A DNA stretch of 61,021 nt from contig CAKOQM010000002.1 of NCBI GenBank assembly GCA_934101275.1, positions 1-61,021 on the forward strand, written 5' to 3'. The notes beneath the pieces are model-generated. The model searched no databases and had not been told where the DNA came from. It worked only from the letters and a program-made list of their open reading frames with translations. The DNA is from an uncultured Bacilli bacterium. Its GTDB lineage: Bacteria; Bacillota_I; Bacilli_A; RF39; UBA660. The position numbers were made by a program, and so were the translations under genes. How positions within the stretch are numbered: position 1 is the first letter of the stretch; every line of letters begins with the position of its first letter. Positions 44,591 through 51,954 of the stretch are shown here, one piece after another.

Positions 44591-45001
44591 CTATACATTT
44601 TCTTTTAGTTTTAAAATTTCTTCTTCAGATAGATTCGTGATACTTATTATGTCATTTATAGGGATATTTCTTATCTCGATGCGTCCTTCTTTTTTGCCAA
44701 TATCAATACCCGCAGCTAAACCTGCCGCATTCGCTTTTTTAAGCTCGGTATTATGATACTTTGATTCATCTTCTTCTTTGGTCATATAACTAAAGAATTC
44801 TGGGTCTTCATTTACTTTTCTAACTTCATTCATAAATTTAATCACCTTTCTATCTCTTGGTAACTTAGCCAAGTCTTCTTCATTTAAATCAAGCATAATT
44901 AAATACTTGAATTTATCAATGTTTACTTCGTCTTTAGCATACCAATAATTTAAGACTTTGTCCATATTCCATTCGACAATTTCATGTCTTTGACCTGAGG
45001 G
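44591..45001 (-). pseudogene. Rpn-type (PD-(D/E)XK transposase-like) protein, C-terminal remnant
   Basis: The frame reads from just after a TAA (45004-45002) through GQRHEIVEWNMDKVLNYWYA to the stop at 44591. The part LIMLDLNEEDLAKLPRDRKV, FMNEVRKVNEDPEFF and the tail NAAGLAAGIDIGKKEG match the C-terminal half of Rpn/YhgA-like recombination-promoting nucleases. The N-terminal nuclease domain is absent and an in-frame stop precedes the fragment, so it is a remnant. An ATG at 44965 could give a 124-residue product. Confidence 0.7.
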
Positions 45002-45015
45002 TTATTTTATTTTTA

Positions 45016-45044
45016 TTGAGTAAAAAAATAGGCCATGATATAAT
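45016..45044 (+). promoter_or_regulatory. Promoter of the Bax-inhibitor-like gene
   Basis: TTGAGT (45016-45021), a 17-bp spacer and TATAAT (45039-45044) with a TG extension. AAGGAGG follows before the ATG. Confidence 0.75.
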
Positions 45045-45070
45045 TAAAACATGAAGGAGGAATTTTAATT

Positions 45071-45721
45071 ATGGATAAACAAGCCGTGTTATCTAAGGTA
45101 TTTATGTGGATGTTCATAGGCCTTTTGGTTACTTTTTTAACCGGATACGTTGTTTCATTAAATCCTACTATGCTTTTAAGCATTTTTGGAGACGCTGGCT
45201 ATTTTGTTTGTGTTATTGTAGAACTTGTTCTTGTTATTTTCTTATCCACACATATTAGCAAAATGAGTCCAGCAACCGCGAAAGTAAGTTTTTTACTTTA
45301 TTCGTTTGTAACAGGTTTAACTTTTGCTAGTATCTTTGTTGTCTATGAACTTACGAGTATTATTTATGTATTTTTAATTACAGCCTTAGTTTTTGGTCTT
45401 TTTGCTTTCATTGGAGCAACAACAAAAATGGATTTAACGAAAATGGGAACGTATTTACTTATGGCACTAGTAAGTGTTCTTATTTGTCTTTTAATTAATA
45501 TGTTTATTAAAAGTTCATCATTTTCACTTATTATTTCCATTATATCTGTTTTGATATTCATTGGTTATACATCATACGATGTTCAAAAAGTATTAAGGCT
45601 TTATGACAATAATGTTTTACCAGAAGAAAATTTAGCTATTTATGGAGCACTTGAACTTTATTTAGACTTTATTAATATTTTTCTTGAATTACTAAAATTC
45701 TTTGGTAGGGACAAAGATTAA
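45071..45721 (+). CDS. Bax inhibitor-1/YccA family membrane protein
   Basis: This encodes 216 residues with seven hydrophobic helices. FLLYSFVTGLTFASIFVVYE and the C-terminal YTSYDVQKVLRLYD...LAIYGALELYLDFINIFLELLKFFG, with the conserved acidic YGALxLYLDFINLF motif, are diagnostic. Bacterial members include calcium-leak channels (BsYetJ) and FtsH-associated YccA. It is a monocistronic unit with its own promoter and terminator. Confidence 0.88.
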   Translation: MDKQAVLSKVFMWMFIGLLVTFLTGYVVSLNPTMLLSIFGDAGYFVCVIVELVLVIFLSTHISKMSPATAKVSFLLYSFVTGLTFASIFVVYELTSIIYVFLITALVFGLFAFIGATTKMDLTKMGTYLLMALVSVLICLLINMFIKSSSFSLIISIISVLIFIGYTSYDVQKVLRLYDNNVLPEENLAIYGALELYLDFINIFLELLKFFGRDKD

Positions 45722-45745
45722 AAAGATGGTTTTCATCTTTTTTTT
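45721..45745 (+). terminator. Intrinsic terminator after the Bax-inhibitor-like gene
   Basis: AAAAGATG pairs with CATCTTTT over the loop GTTTT and is followed by Ts. Confidence 0.8.
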
Positions 45746-45763
45746 CATAGAATAGGTGGTACA

Positions 45764-46453
45764 ATGAAAGTTATATTTTTTATGTGGCATGTCGTTTTAG
45801 CAATAGAAAGTATTTTGCTTATGAAGCAAAGATTTCGTAAAAAAGGCACTTTGTTATTAGGGATGAACACTATACTTACTGTTTATCATATCTTCTTTTT
45901 CAAAAATATTTCTAACATGATTTTGGATGTAAAAGATATTTTAAATCATACGTTTTTTACAGGTTTTCTTTTTGTTTTATATAATACTATAGTGATATTT
46001 TATGTTACTTATCTTTTATATTCTTTGAAAAACAGAAGAAGGTTAAAGAAAAGTTTATCTTTTTTAATTTATTTAATCGAAGCTATATTAATCCTTTATT
46101 TTATTTTACTTCTTTTTCAGAATCAGGCTATTTATCTTTATTTTGTAATTTTTCTATGGAGTTTGTATTTTTTTATAAAAAAATTTTTGGAAACAAACAA
46201 AAGTATTTATATCGGTATTTTCCTACTTTTCTTTGTTCTTGGAAGTTATACTTTTTTCACTTATACAGGTGCAGCTCGTTTTTCTATTGCTTTACAAGGA
46301 TATGTAAAAGAAGCATATGAAACCGGGTTAGAAGAACTAAATTTCTTGCAGGAAAAAAATATTCGCAAGTACAGTCCTATTCAAAATATTGATGAAAACA
46401 TAAATATTATTGAAGTAAGAAAATATATCTTGCTTAAAGTTGGTAGAGTTTAA
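45764..46453 (+). CDS. Polytopic membrane protein, unknown
   Basis: This encodes 229 residues with about six hydrophobic helices covering residues 1-175, including LYFVIFLWSLYFFIKKF. A soluble C-terminal tail of about 50 residues follows. No conserved functional motif is recognised. It starts after TAGGTGG (45752-45758), 18 bp beyond the Bax-inhibitor terminator; no separate promoter is obvious. The overlapping minus-strand readings are shadows. Confidence 0.6.
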   Translation: MKVIFFMWHVVLAIESILLMKQRFRKKGTLLLGMNTILTVYHIFFFKNISNMILDVKDILNHTFFTGFLFVLYNTIVIFYVTYLLYSLKNRRRLKKSLSFLIYLIEAILILYFILLLFQNQAIYLYFVIFLWSLYFFIKKFLETNKSIYIGIFLLFFVLGSYTFFTYTGAARFSIALQGYVKEAYETGLEELNFLQEKNIRKYSPIQNIDENINIIEVRKYILLKVGRV

Positions 46454-46454
46454 T

Positions 46455-46482
46455 TTGCAATTTTTAACGATTTTGATATAAT
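46455..46482 (+). promoter_or_regulatory. Promoter of the SPL-type radical SAM gene
   Basis: TTGCAA (46455-46460), a 16-bp spacer and TATAAT (46477-46482) preceded by TGA. Confidence 0.7.
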
Positions 46483-46516
46483 AATTTCTAAGAAAAACGA
46501 AAGTGTGGTGGGGTTT

Positions 46517-47410
46517 ATGCAAACAATAAAAACAAGGACAATTATGACGAAATCAGACCAAGGTAATCGATGGTTTGGCATAGATTACCATATGAATTTG
46601 TATAAAGGTTGCAATATGGGGTGTATTTATTGTGACTCAAGATGTGAAGCCTATCACATAGATGACTTTGATCAAGTAAAAATAAAAGAAAATGCCCTTG
46701 AAATACTAGAGGAAGAACTTAAAAGTAAAAAAATGAAAGGTGTTGTTTCTTTTGGTTCCTTATCGGATCCTTACAATCCTTTAGAAGAAGAGTTAGAATT
46801 AACCAGAAATGCTTTAAAACTTATTTTAAAATATGGTTTTGGTGTTTCAATTGATACAAAAAGTGATCTTATTTTAAGAGATATTGATTTACTTAAAGAA
46901 ATTGAAAAGAAAAATAGTGTTATTATAAAAATTTCGATTACAACGTTTGATGATGAACTTGCCAGGAAGATAGAACCTCGAGTAATAAGTTCAACAAAAC
47001 GTTTTGAAGTTGTCCAAAAATTAAGTGAAAGTGGACTGTATACAGGTGTACTTATGACCCCGGTCTTACCTTTTTTAACGGATACCGAAGAAAATGTTTT
47101 AAAAATGATTGAGAAAACCAAAAATGCGGGGGCGAAATTCTTATATAGTCGCATGGGAATGAACTTGAAAACAAATCAAAAAAACTTTTACTATAATGCC
47201 TTAGATATTTTATATCCAGGGTTAAAAGAGGATTATATAGCGGTTTATGGTAACCGAACAATATGTAATACTCTTCAATATCGACATTTAATGGAGCTAT
47301 ATTTAAAACGTTGTAGTGAAGCCCATTTACTTACGGATATGGATATGATTATTGAAGAATATAAAAAAGAAGTTCCTCAAAATGAACAAATGAGTTTATT
47401 TGATTGGTAA
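46517..47410 (+). CDS. SPL-family radical SAM protein
   Basis: This encodes 297 residues from the ATG at 46517 (GGTGGGG just upstream); the in-frame GTGs at 46505 and 46508 lie on that ribosome binding site. The [4Fe-4S] motif is KGCNMGCIYCDS (Cx3Cx2C), followed by VVSFGSLSDPYNPLEEE, characteristic of the spore photoproduct lyase-like group (SplB relatives). The true substrate of such non-canonical members is unknown; DNA repair is a guess. The C-terminus ends QMSLFDW. Confidence 0.85.
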   Translation: MQTIKTRTIMTKSDQGNRWFGIDYHMNLYKGCNMGCIYCDSRCEAYHIDDFDQVKIKENALEILEEELKSKKMKGVVSFGSLSDPYNPLEEELELTRNALKLILKYGFGVSIDTKSDLILRDIDLLKEIEKKNSVIIKISITTFDDELARKIEPRVISSTKRFEVVQKLSESGLYTGVLMTPVLPFLTDTEENVLKMIEKTKNAGAKFLYSRMGMNLKTNQKNFYYNALDILYPGLKEDYIAVYGNRTICNTLQYRHLMELYLKRCSEAHLLTDMDMIIEEYKKEVPQNEQMSLFDW

Positions 47411-47420
47411 TTATTACAAG

Positions 47421-47441
47421 TACCCTTTGGGTATTTTTTTT
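47421..47441 (+). terminator. Intrinsic terminator after the radical SAM gene
   Basis: TACCC-TTT-GGGTA with an eight-T run. Confidence 0.8.
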
Positions 47442-47476
47442 GTGTATTAACTCATAATAATCTTGAGGTGAAAAAA

Positions 47477-47659
47477 ATGAGTGAAAAAAATTTATTGTAT
47501 ATTGAAGATGCATTAGCCCATCTGGAATATTTTAAAAGACATTTGTGTATTAATGAAGAATGTTTAAGTGAGAATAAAGAAGTTTCTCTTTTAAAGAAAT
47601 TTGCAAAAAAAACAGATCGTTTATATGGCAATTTCTATGATTTATTGAAAGGAGATTAA
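47477..47659 (+). CDS. Small soluble protein upstream of the CotF-like gene
   Basis: This encodes 60 residues from the ATG at 47477 (GAGGTG at 47464-47469). It is helical and charged (LLYIEDALAHLEYFKRHL) with two Cys in the middle (LCINEECL). The family is not recognised. It lies three bases upstream of the CotF-like gene and is probably co-transcribed, so it may work with it. Confidence 0.5.
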   Translation: MSEKNLLYIEDALAHLEYFKRHLCINEECLSENKEVSLLKKFAKKTDRLYGNFYDLLKGD

Positions 47660-47662
47660 TAT

Positions 47663-47923
47663 ATGGATAATAAAACGATGTTAGAAGGTATTCTATGGGA
47701 TTTAAAATGCTTAGGAGATTTATTTTTGCACGGAACGATTGAATCGGCAGATAATAAAGTTCTTCATAATACATTTTTTGATGGTTTAAATTCTGTTTTG
47801 GAAATGCAAGATAATTTATATACTTTAATGAGCGAAGAACAAATGTATAAAACGTCAACCGTTTCGAATACTAAAATAAATAATGTTCGTTCCAAATTTA
47901 ATGAAAATTTAGAAGAAGCGTAA
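47663..47923 (+). CDS. CotF-like (coat F domain) small protein
   Basis: This encodes 86 residues. It has two helical halves. The end LEMQDNLYTLMSEEQMYKTSTV...KINNVRSKF resembles the coat F (ferritin-like helical) domain, in which a helix with MQDxIYxYM precedes a short tail. In Bacillus this is a spore coat component, but similar proteins occur in bacteria not known to sporulate. AAAGGAG is the ribosome binding site. The terminator overlaps its last codons. No sporulation genes are visible in the window. Confidence 0.55.
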   Translation: MDNKTMLEGILWDLKCLGDLFLHGTIESADNKVLHNTFFDGLNSVLEMQDNLYTLMSEEQMYKTSTVSNTKINNVRSKFNENLEEA

Positions 47924-47937
47924 TTTCTTCTTTTTTT
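47912..47937 (+). terminator. Intrinsic terminator after the CotF-like gene
   Basis: GAAGAA and TTCTTC pair around GCGTAAT, followed by a T-run. The 5' arm lies in the last codons. Confidence 0.65.
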
Positions 47938-47983
47938 CACATTTCTAACAAATTTTATCTTTAGAATAGATATTGGTGATGCT

Positions 47984-48115
47984 ATGAAAGGTAATATAAA
48001 AAGTTTTCTTGTTTGTCTTGTTTCTTTATTAGCCATTTCATGTGTATTTATCCTTATGGTTATTAGTTTAAAAGAAGATATCAAACAAAATAATATAACA
48101 ATTTCTACAACTTAA
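47984..48115 (+). CDS. 43-residue single-pass membrane peptide
   Basis: An ATG at 47984 opens a short frame: a basic start (MKGNIK), a hydrophobic helix (SFLVCLVSLLAISCVFILMV) and a short polar tail. GGTGAT provides a modest ribosome binding site. It lies alone between two terminators. It could be a membrane peptide of toxin type or a signal-like peptide, but no family is recognised and no antisense RNA is evident. Confidence 0.4.
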   Translation: MKGNIKSFLVCLVSLLAISCVFILMVISLKEDIKQNNITISTT

Positions 48116-48120
48116 TAAAG

Positions 48121-48153
48121 AAAGGACTATCCAAATAGAGATAATCCTTTTTT
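48121..48153. terminator. Terminator hairpin between the membrane peptide and lemA-like genes
   Basis: AAAGGACTATC and GATAATCCTTT pair with one mismatch, with an A-tract and T-tract at the ends, and so could serve both strands. Confidence 0.65.
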
Positions 48154-48697
48154 AAATTTTAAAATCATTTATTTCAATATCTGTCATATCTTTACCATCA
48201 AAAAATGGTTTTGATTTTATTTTATGTATTTTAGCAATGATATTATTAGGAAATTTACGAATGTAGGCATTAAGAATGTTCATTTTTTTATTGTAATAAG
48301 AAATGCCAGCCGTTAATTTTTCATCAATATCTTTAAAATCTTGCATAATTTCTTTCATATTTTCATTTTTGTTAAGTTCGGAGTTGTCATTATATAAATT
48401 TTCAATAATATTTTCGGCTTGTTTTAATTTTCTTTCAAAATCAAAATTACTAATCGCCTCATCTTTATCAATAATATAGTCTTTTAAATAATCTTTTTTG
48501 GTATTTAAGTTATTTTTAATCACGTCATCGGCTCTTCTTACAATATCGTATTTTTTTCTTAAATCTTCATCAATTAAACATTCTACGTGTTCTATTTTTG
48601 TTTTTCCAAATTGTAAACGATTGTATATATTTATATAAAAAATAGCGAGAAAACATAATAAAGCAAGAATTAATAAAACAATCATCCAAAGTTCCAT
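48152..48697 (-). CDS. LemA family membrane protein
   Basis: This encodes 181 residues from the ATG at 48697; the ATG at 48703 directly abuts the AGGAG site and is less likely. An N-terminal membrane helix is followed by a long helical domain. YNRLQFGKTKIEHVECLIDEDLRKKYDIV and the late YYNKKMNILNAYIRKFPNNIIAKI...PFF stretch match LemA. The topology is an outside N-terminus with a helical cytosolic domain. Function is not established. It is a single gene. Confidence 0.8.
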   Translation of the reverse strand: MELWMIVLLILALLCFLAIFYINIYNRLQFGKTKIEHVECLIDEDLRKKYDIVRRADDVIKNNLNTKKDYLKDYIIDKDEAISNFDFERKLKQAENIIENLYNDNSELNKNENMKEIMQDFKDIDEKLTAGISYYNKKMNILNAYIRKFPNNIIAKIHKIKSKPFFDGKDMTDIEINDFKI

Positions 48698-48835
48698 ACA
48701 CATCTCCTACCTTTGACAACATTTTAACATGTCTTTTTTTAGATGTAAATTAATGAAGCTCAAAAATATAAATTATTAGTATTTTCACGTTTTAAAAAAG
48801 CTGTAATGGCGCGATGATAATTACTATTTTTAATA

Positions 48836-48864
48836 TTGTTAAAGTGATAAAAATAGGGTAAAAT
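48836..48864 (+). promoter_or_regulatory. Promoter of the poly-G surface gene
   Basis: TTGTTA (48836-48841), a 17-bp spacer and TAAAAT (48859-48864), then AGAGGTA before the ATG at 48891. Confidence 0.55.
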
Positions 48865-48890
48865 CAAGATAGTAGAAAAGAGGTAAGAAA

Positions 48891-50313
48891 ATGAAACAAA
48901 CATTTTCGAATAATAGAAGAAGAACCTCAAAACCGAAAATATGTTCGGGGGGGGGGTTCTTCTTATAAATTAGGTAAATATAAAGAAGAAAAGGAAAGAA
49001 AAAAACTCTTATATTTATTCTTGAACATATTTTTGTTAATTCTAACAGTTAGTTATTTTTATAAGAGCTATGCTTTATATGAAGAAAAGAAAAACTTTGA
49101 TGCTATTAATGGGACGGTAGAAGATCCTGGTGACATCTATTTTGCCTACTATGTTGATGGGCAAATATCAAGAACGATGCCCGATCAAAACACAGGTTAT
49201 ACTTTAGATGAAGAAAAATCAAACTGTAATAATGGTGTAACCTTATCATTTGACCATAGCACGTGGGAAGCTAAAGAAATTTATACGAATTACAATACAT
49301 CGACAAATACAAGAACAAAATGTACTTTATATTTCAATAAAACTTCAAAAACAATCTCAACAGTTTTAGGTAATTTAGAAGTAAACTCTTATACACCTGA
49401 TTTTACAAAGTCAGCGTGTGATGATGATAGTTGTGAATCGCATGAAAAAGGAATCTATGAAACCACGGATTATGATGGTAATCCTACTTACTACTACAGA
49501 GGCTCTGTGGAAAACAATTATGTGAAATTTGCAGGATACTATTGGCGCATTATTCGCATTAACAGTAATGGATCCATTCGAATGATTTATGATGGAACAG
49601 TAGCCCATGATAACGGAGAGGTATCAACCGATCGTCAATATGGTACAAGTGCTTTTAATTCTAATGCAAATAATAATATGTATCTAGGTTATATGTATAC
49701 TTCTGGTGCAGCACATGGCCTAGGCACCTCCTCTGTTATAAAAGTAGCAAATGACCAATTTTATACGGATAAACTTTCAAGCTATGCTTCAAAAATAGAT
49801 ACCACAGTAGGTTTCTGTGGAGATCGATCTACCTTAATTTTACAAAATGGCGTGGGTACTGGAACCGTTGTTACTTATAATAAAGGTTATTTAAGATTGG
49901 AAGAAAGTACACCAACCTTAACGTGTGAAAATGAGTTGGATTATTATACCGTGTCATCATCTTCATTAGGTAATAAAGCTTTAACACATTCCATAGGACT
50001 GATTAGTCTGGATGAGGTCTTACTAGCCGGTCATGGCGGCGGAGTGTTTGATGGAAAATATAATCATCAAAAGACAAATTCAAAAAGTTATTTAATAACA
50101 GGTGGTCCATTTTGGACGTTGACCCCAACGGGTGGTTATAATCCATATGGTTATTACGGTTGGTCAGCTATTATGTTACTTGTAACTAATAGTGGAACAA
50201 TAACAGACTCAAGTGCAAGTTACGTATATGGTCTACGTCCTGTTATTAATATTCGTTCGGATGTTACTGTTACAGGTAGTGGTACCAAAACAGATCCTTA
50301 TATTATTAATTAA
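48891..50313 (+). CDS. Anchored surface protein, frame broken (OFF) at a G10 tract
   Basis: From the ATG at 48891 (GAGGTA upstream) the frame reads MKQTFSNNRRRTSKPKICSGGG and then stops at 48966-48968. The rest of the protein lies one frame over. With nine Gs at 48947-48955 the frames join exactly (SGGGSSYKLGKYKEEKERK), giving 473 residues: a basic cytosolic start, a membrane helix (LLYLFLNIFLLILTVSYFY), extracellular domains and the C-terminal module seen in the protein at 14276-16276 (YYYRGSVENNYVKFAGYYWRIIRIN...GLRPVINI). Homopolymer slippage is a classic phase-variation mechanism; a sequencing error is the alternative. An internal TTG at 49021 would lack the basic start. Confidence 0.7.
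48947..48956 (+). repeat. Poly-G tract (10 G) after the start of the surface gene
   Basis: Ten consecutive Gs in very AT-rich DNA lie 56 bases after the ATG. It is the only G-run of this size in the window. Loss of one G (or gain of two) would restore the reading frame. Confidence 0.95.
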
Positions 50314-50376
50314 ATGTCTTAAAAAAATATCCAAAATTCCTCATTCTATGTTAGGATAAAATTAGTAAAAATAGAA

Positions 50377-51838
50377 ATGGGGGAAGCTGATTTAACAACA
50401 CCTTGGTATTCCTATGCAGATAAAAAATGGGCCAATGTTGTTATTTTACAAAATAGTTATGATGCTTTAACTTCCGAAGGTAAAATTGTTGGAGCGAATC
50501 CAGAAAAAAATGACAAATATTCGAATTTAAGCGCTATTGATGTTTATCAAACGGTCCTTTATAATCGAACGTTATCTGATGAAGAAATCAAAGCTAATAT
50601 GAGTGATACTATCAAAGTAACCAATAGTGAAGGGCTTTTATCTTATGTGGATTTTACAAACAAAAAAGATTATGAAGATAATGAAGTAATTCCTGAAGAT
50701 ATCATTGAGTCTTATTTTGTTTGGATACCCAAATATCGTTATAAGTTATGGGATTTAGGTAATTATGGTAGTTTAACAGGACTTGATACAACAAAAGTTC
50801 ATACGATTGATGTTTTATTTGGGGATTATAATACTTCTGATGAAAATAAAAAAGAATGTACCACCCCAATGAAAAGTGGTGCAAGAGAAAACTGCAAAGT
50901 TGGAGATTATATGACGCATCCATCATTTTTAAGTATTCCAAGTACCGGTTTTTGGGTAGGCAAGTTTGAAACAGGGGTAAAAGGTAGTACAACAACATTA
51001 ACCGATTTAGATGTATCAAAGATAGCCATTAAATCGAATACATATGGTCTTATAAGTAATTTAGCTGTAGCTCATTTAAATGCTTATAATTACAAACGTT
51101 CTTTAGATAGTCATGTCATGAAAAATACAGAGTGGGGGAGCTATCGCTTATCTTAGTCATTCATCTTATGGAAGTGCTTCTAATATTCGCATAAATAATA
51201 ATTCGAGTTCCAAAACGGGATATGCGTCTAATAATGAACCAACTTGTGGTTATACTGGTCAAAGCGATAGTTGTAATACGTATTGTAATGATGGTACATG
51301 CAACAGCCCTTATAATACAAGTACCGGTTATCTTGCAAGTACAACAGGTAATATTTATGGGGTTTATGATATGAGTGGCATGTCGACAAAAGTTATGGGA
51401 ATCATATTAGATCCAAATGGTCAACCTTATAGTGGGTCTAGCGCTTCTTATAACTTCGGCTTTAACGGATTATTTGGTTCTCCAAAGTTTGGTAGTGATG
51501 ATGGTTCTATAACAGAACTTACAACGGATATTTCATATCCTGATGAAAAATACTATGACGCTTATATCTACAATAAAGCTCGCCATGATTATAGAATGCG
51601 TATTTTAGGGGATGCGATGGGAGAAATGGGACCATACGTGTGGCAATTATGGGGTGGAAATTTTGGCACAGCCGTGACCTCTTGGTATGGTGATTTAATG
51701 GATCAAAACATTGCGACTTATCCAATTATCGATCGTGGTTATAGTTGTACTGGCGGAACTTTTTCAGGAATTTTTGCTCTGCAAAGTGGTTATGGCAGAG
51801 GATCGTTTTTTAAATTAATTTTAACTCCAACCGTTTAA
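50377..51838 (+). pseudogene. Surface protein gene, 5'-truncated and frameshifted
   Basis: Two frames together read as one protein. The first (50377-51156) has ADLTTPWYSYADKKWANVVIL, FVWIPKYRYKLWDL and FWVGKFETG. At a G5 run (51134-51138) it shifts. Deleting one G gives NTEWG-AIAYLSHSSYG and continues through the second frame (to 51838), ending SFFKLILTPTV. The pattern resembles lectin-like/formylglycine-enzyme-like extracellular proteins of gut Firmicutes. The ATG at 50377 lacks a ribosome binding site and a membrane anchor, so the 5' end is missing. It lies directly after a surface gene with the same kind of lesion. Confidence 0.65.
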
Positions 51839-51840
51839 AT

Positions 51841-51864
51841 AAAGGCTTTCAAAGGCCTTTTTTT
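51841..51864 (+). terminator. Intrinsic terminator after the broken surface gene
   Basis: AAGGCT and GGCCTT pair (one wobble) and are followed by Ts. Confidence 0.65.
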
Positions 51865-51954
51865 CATAATATGTCGGAATTTGACAAACGATTTTTTCGT
51901 AAAAAAAAAGGAAATCACCGATTTTTTTTGAATATATAAGTAGGAGGAAAAATT

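Noticed and set aside
47764..48084. Minus-strand ORFs overlapping the CotF-like gene
   Set aside because: Shadows spanning a terminator; no start signals.
48778..48800. parS-like TTTTCACGTTTTA near 48783
   Set aside because: Only one half matches the parS consensus; the palindrome is broken.
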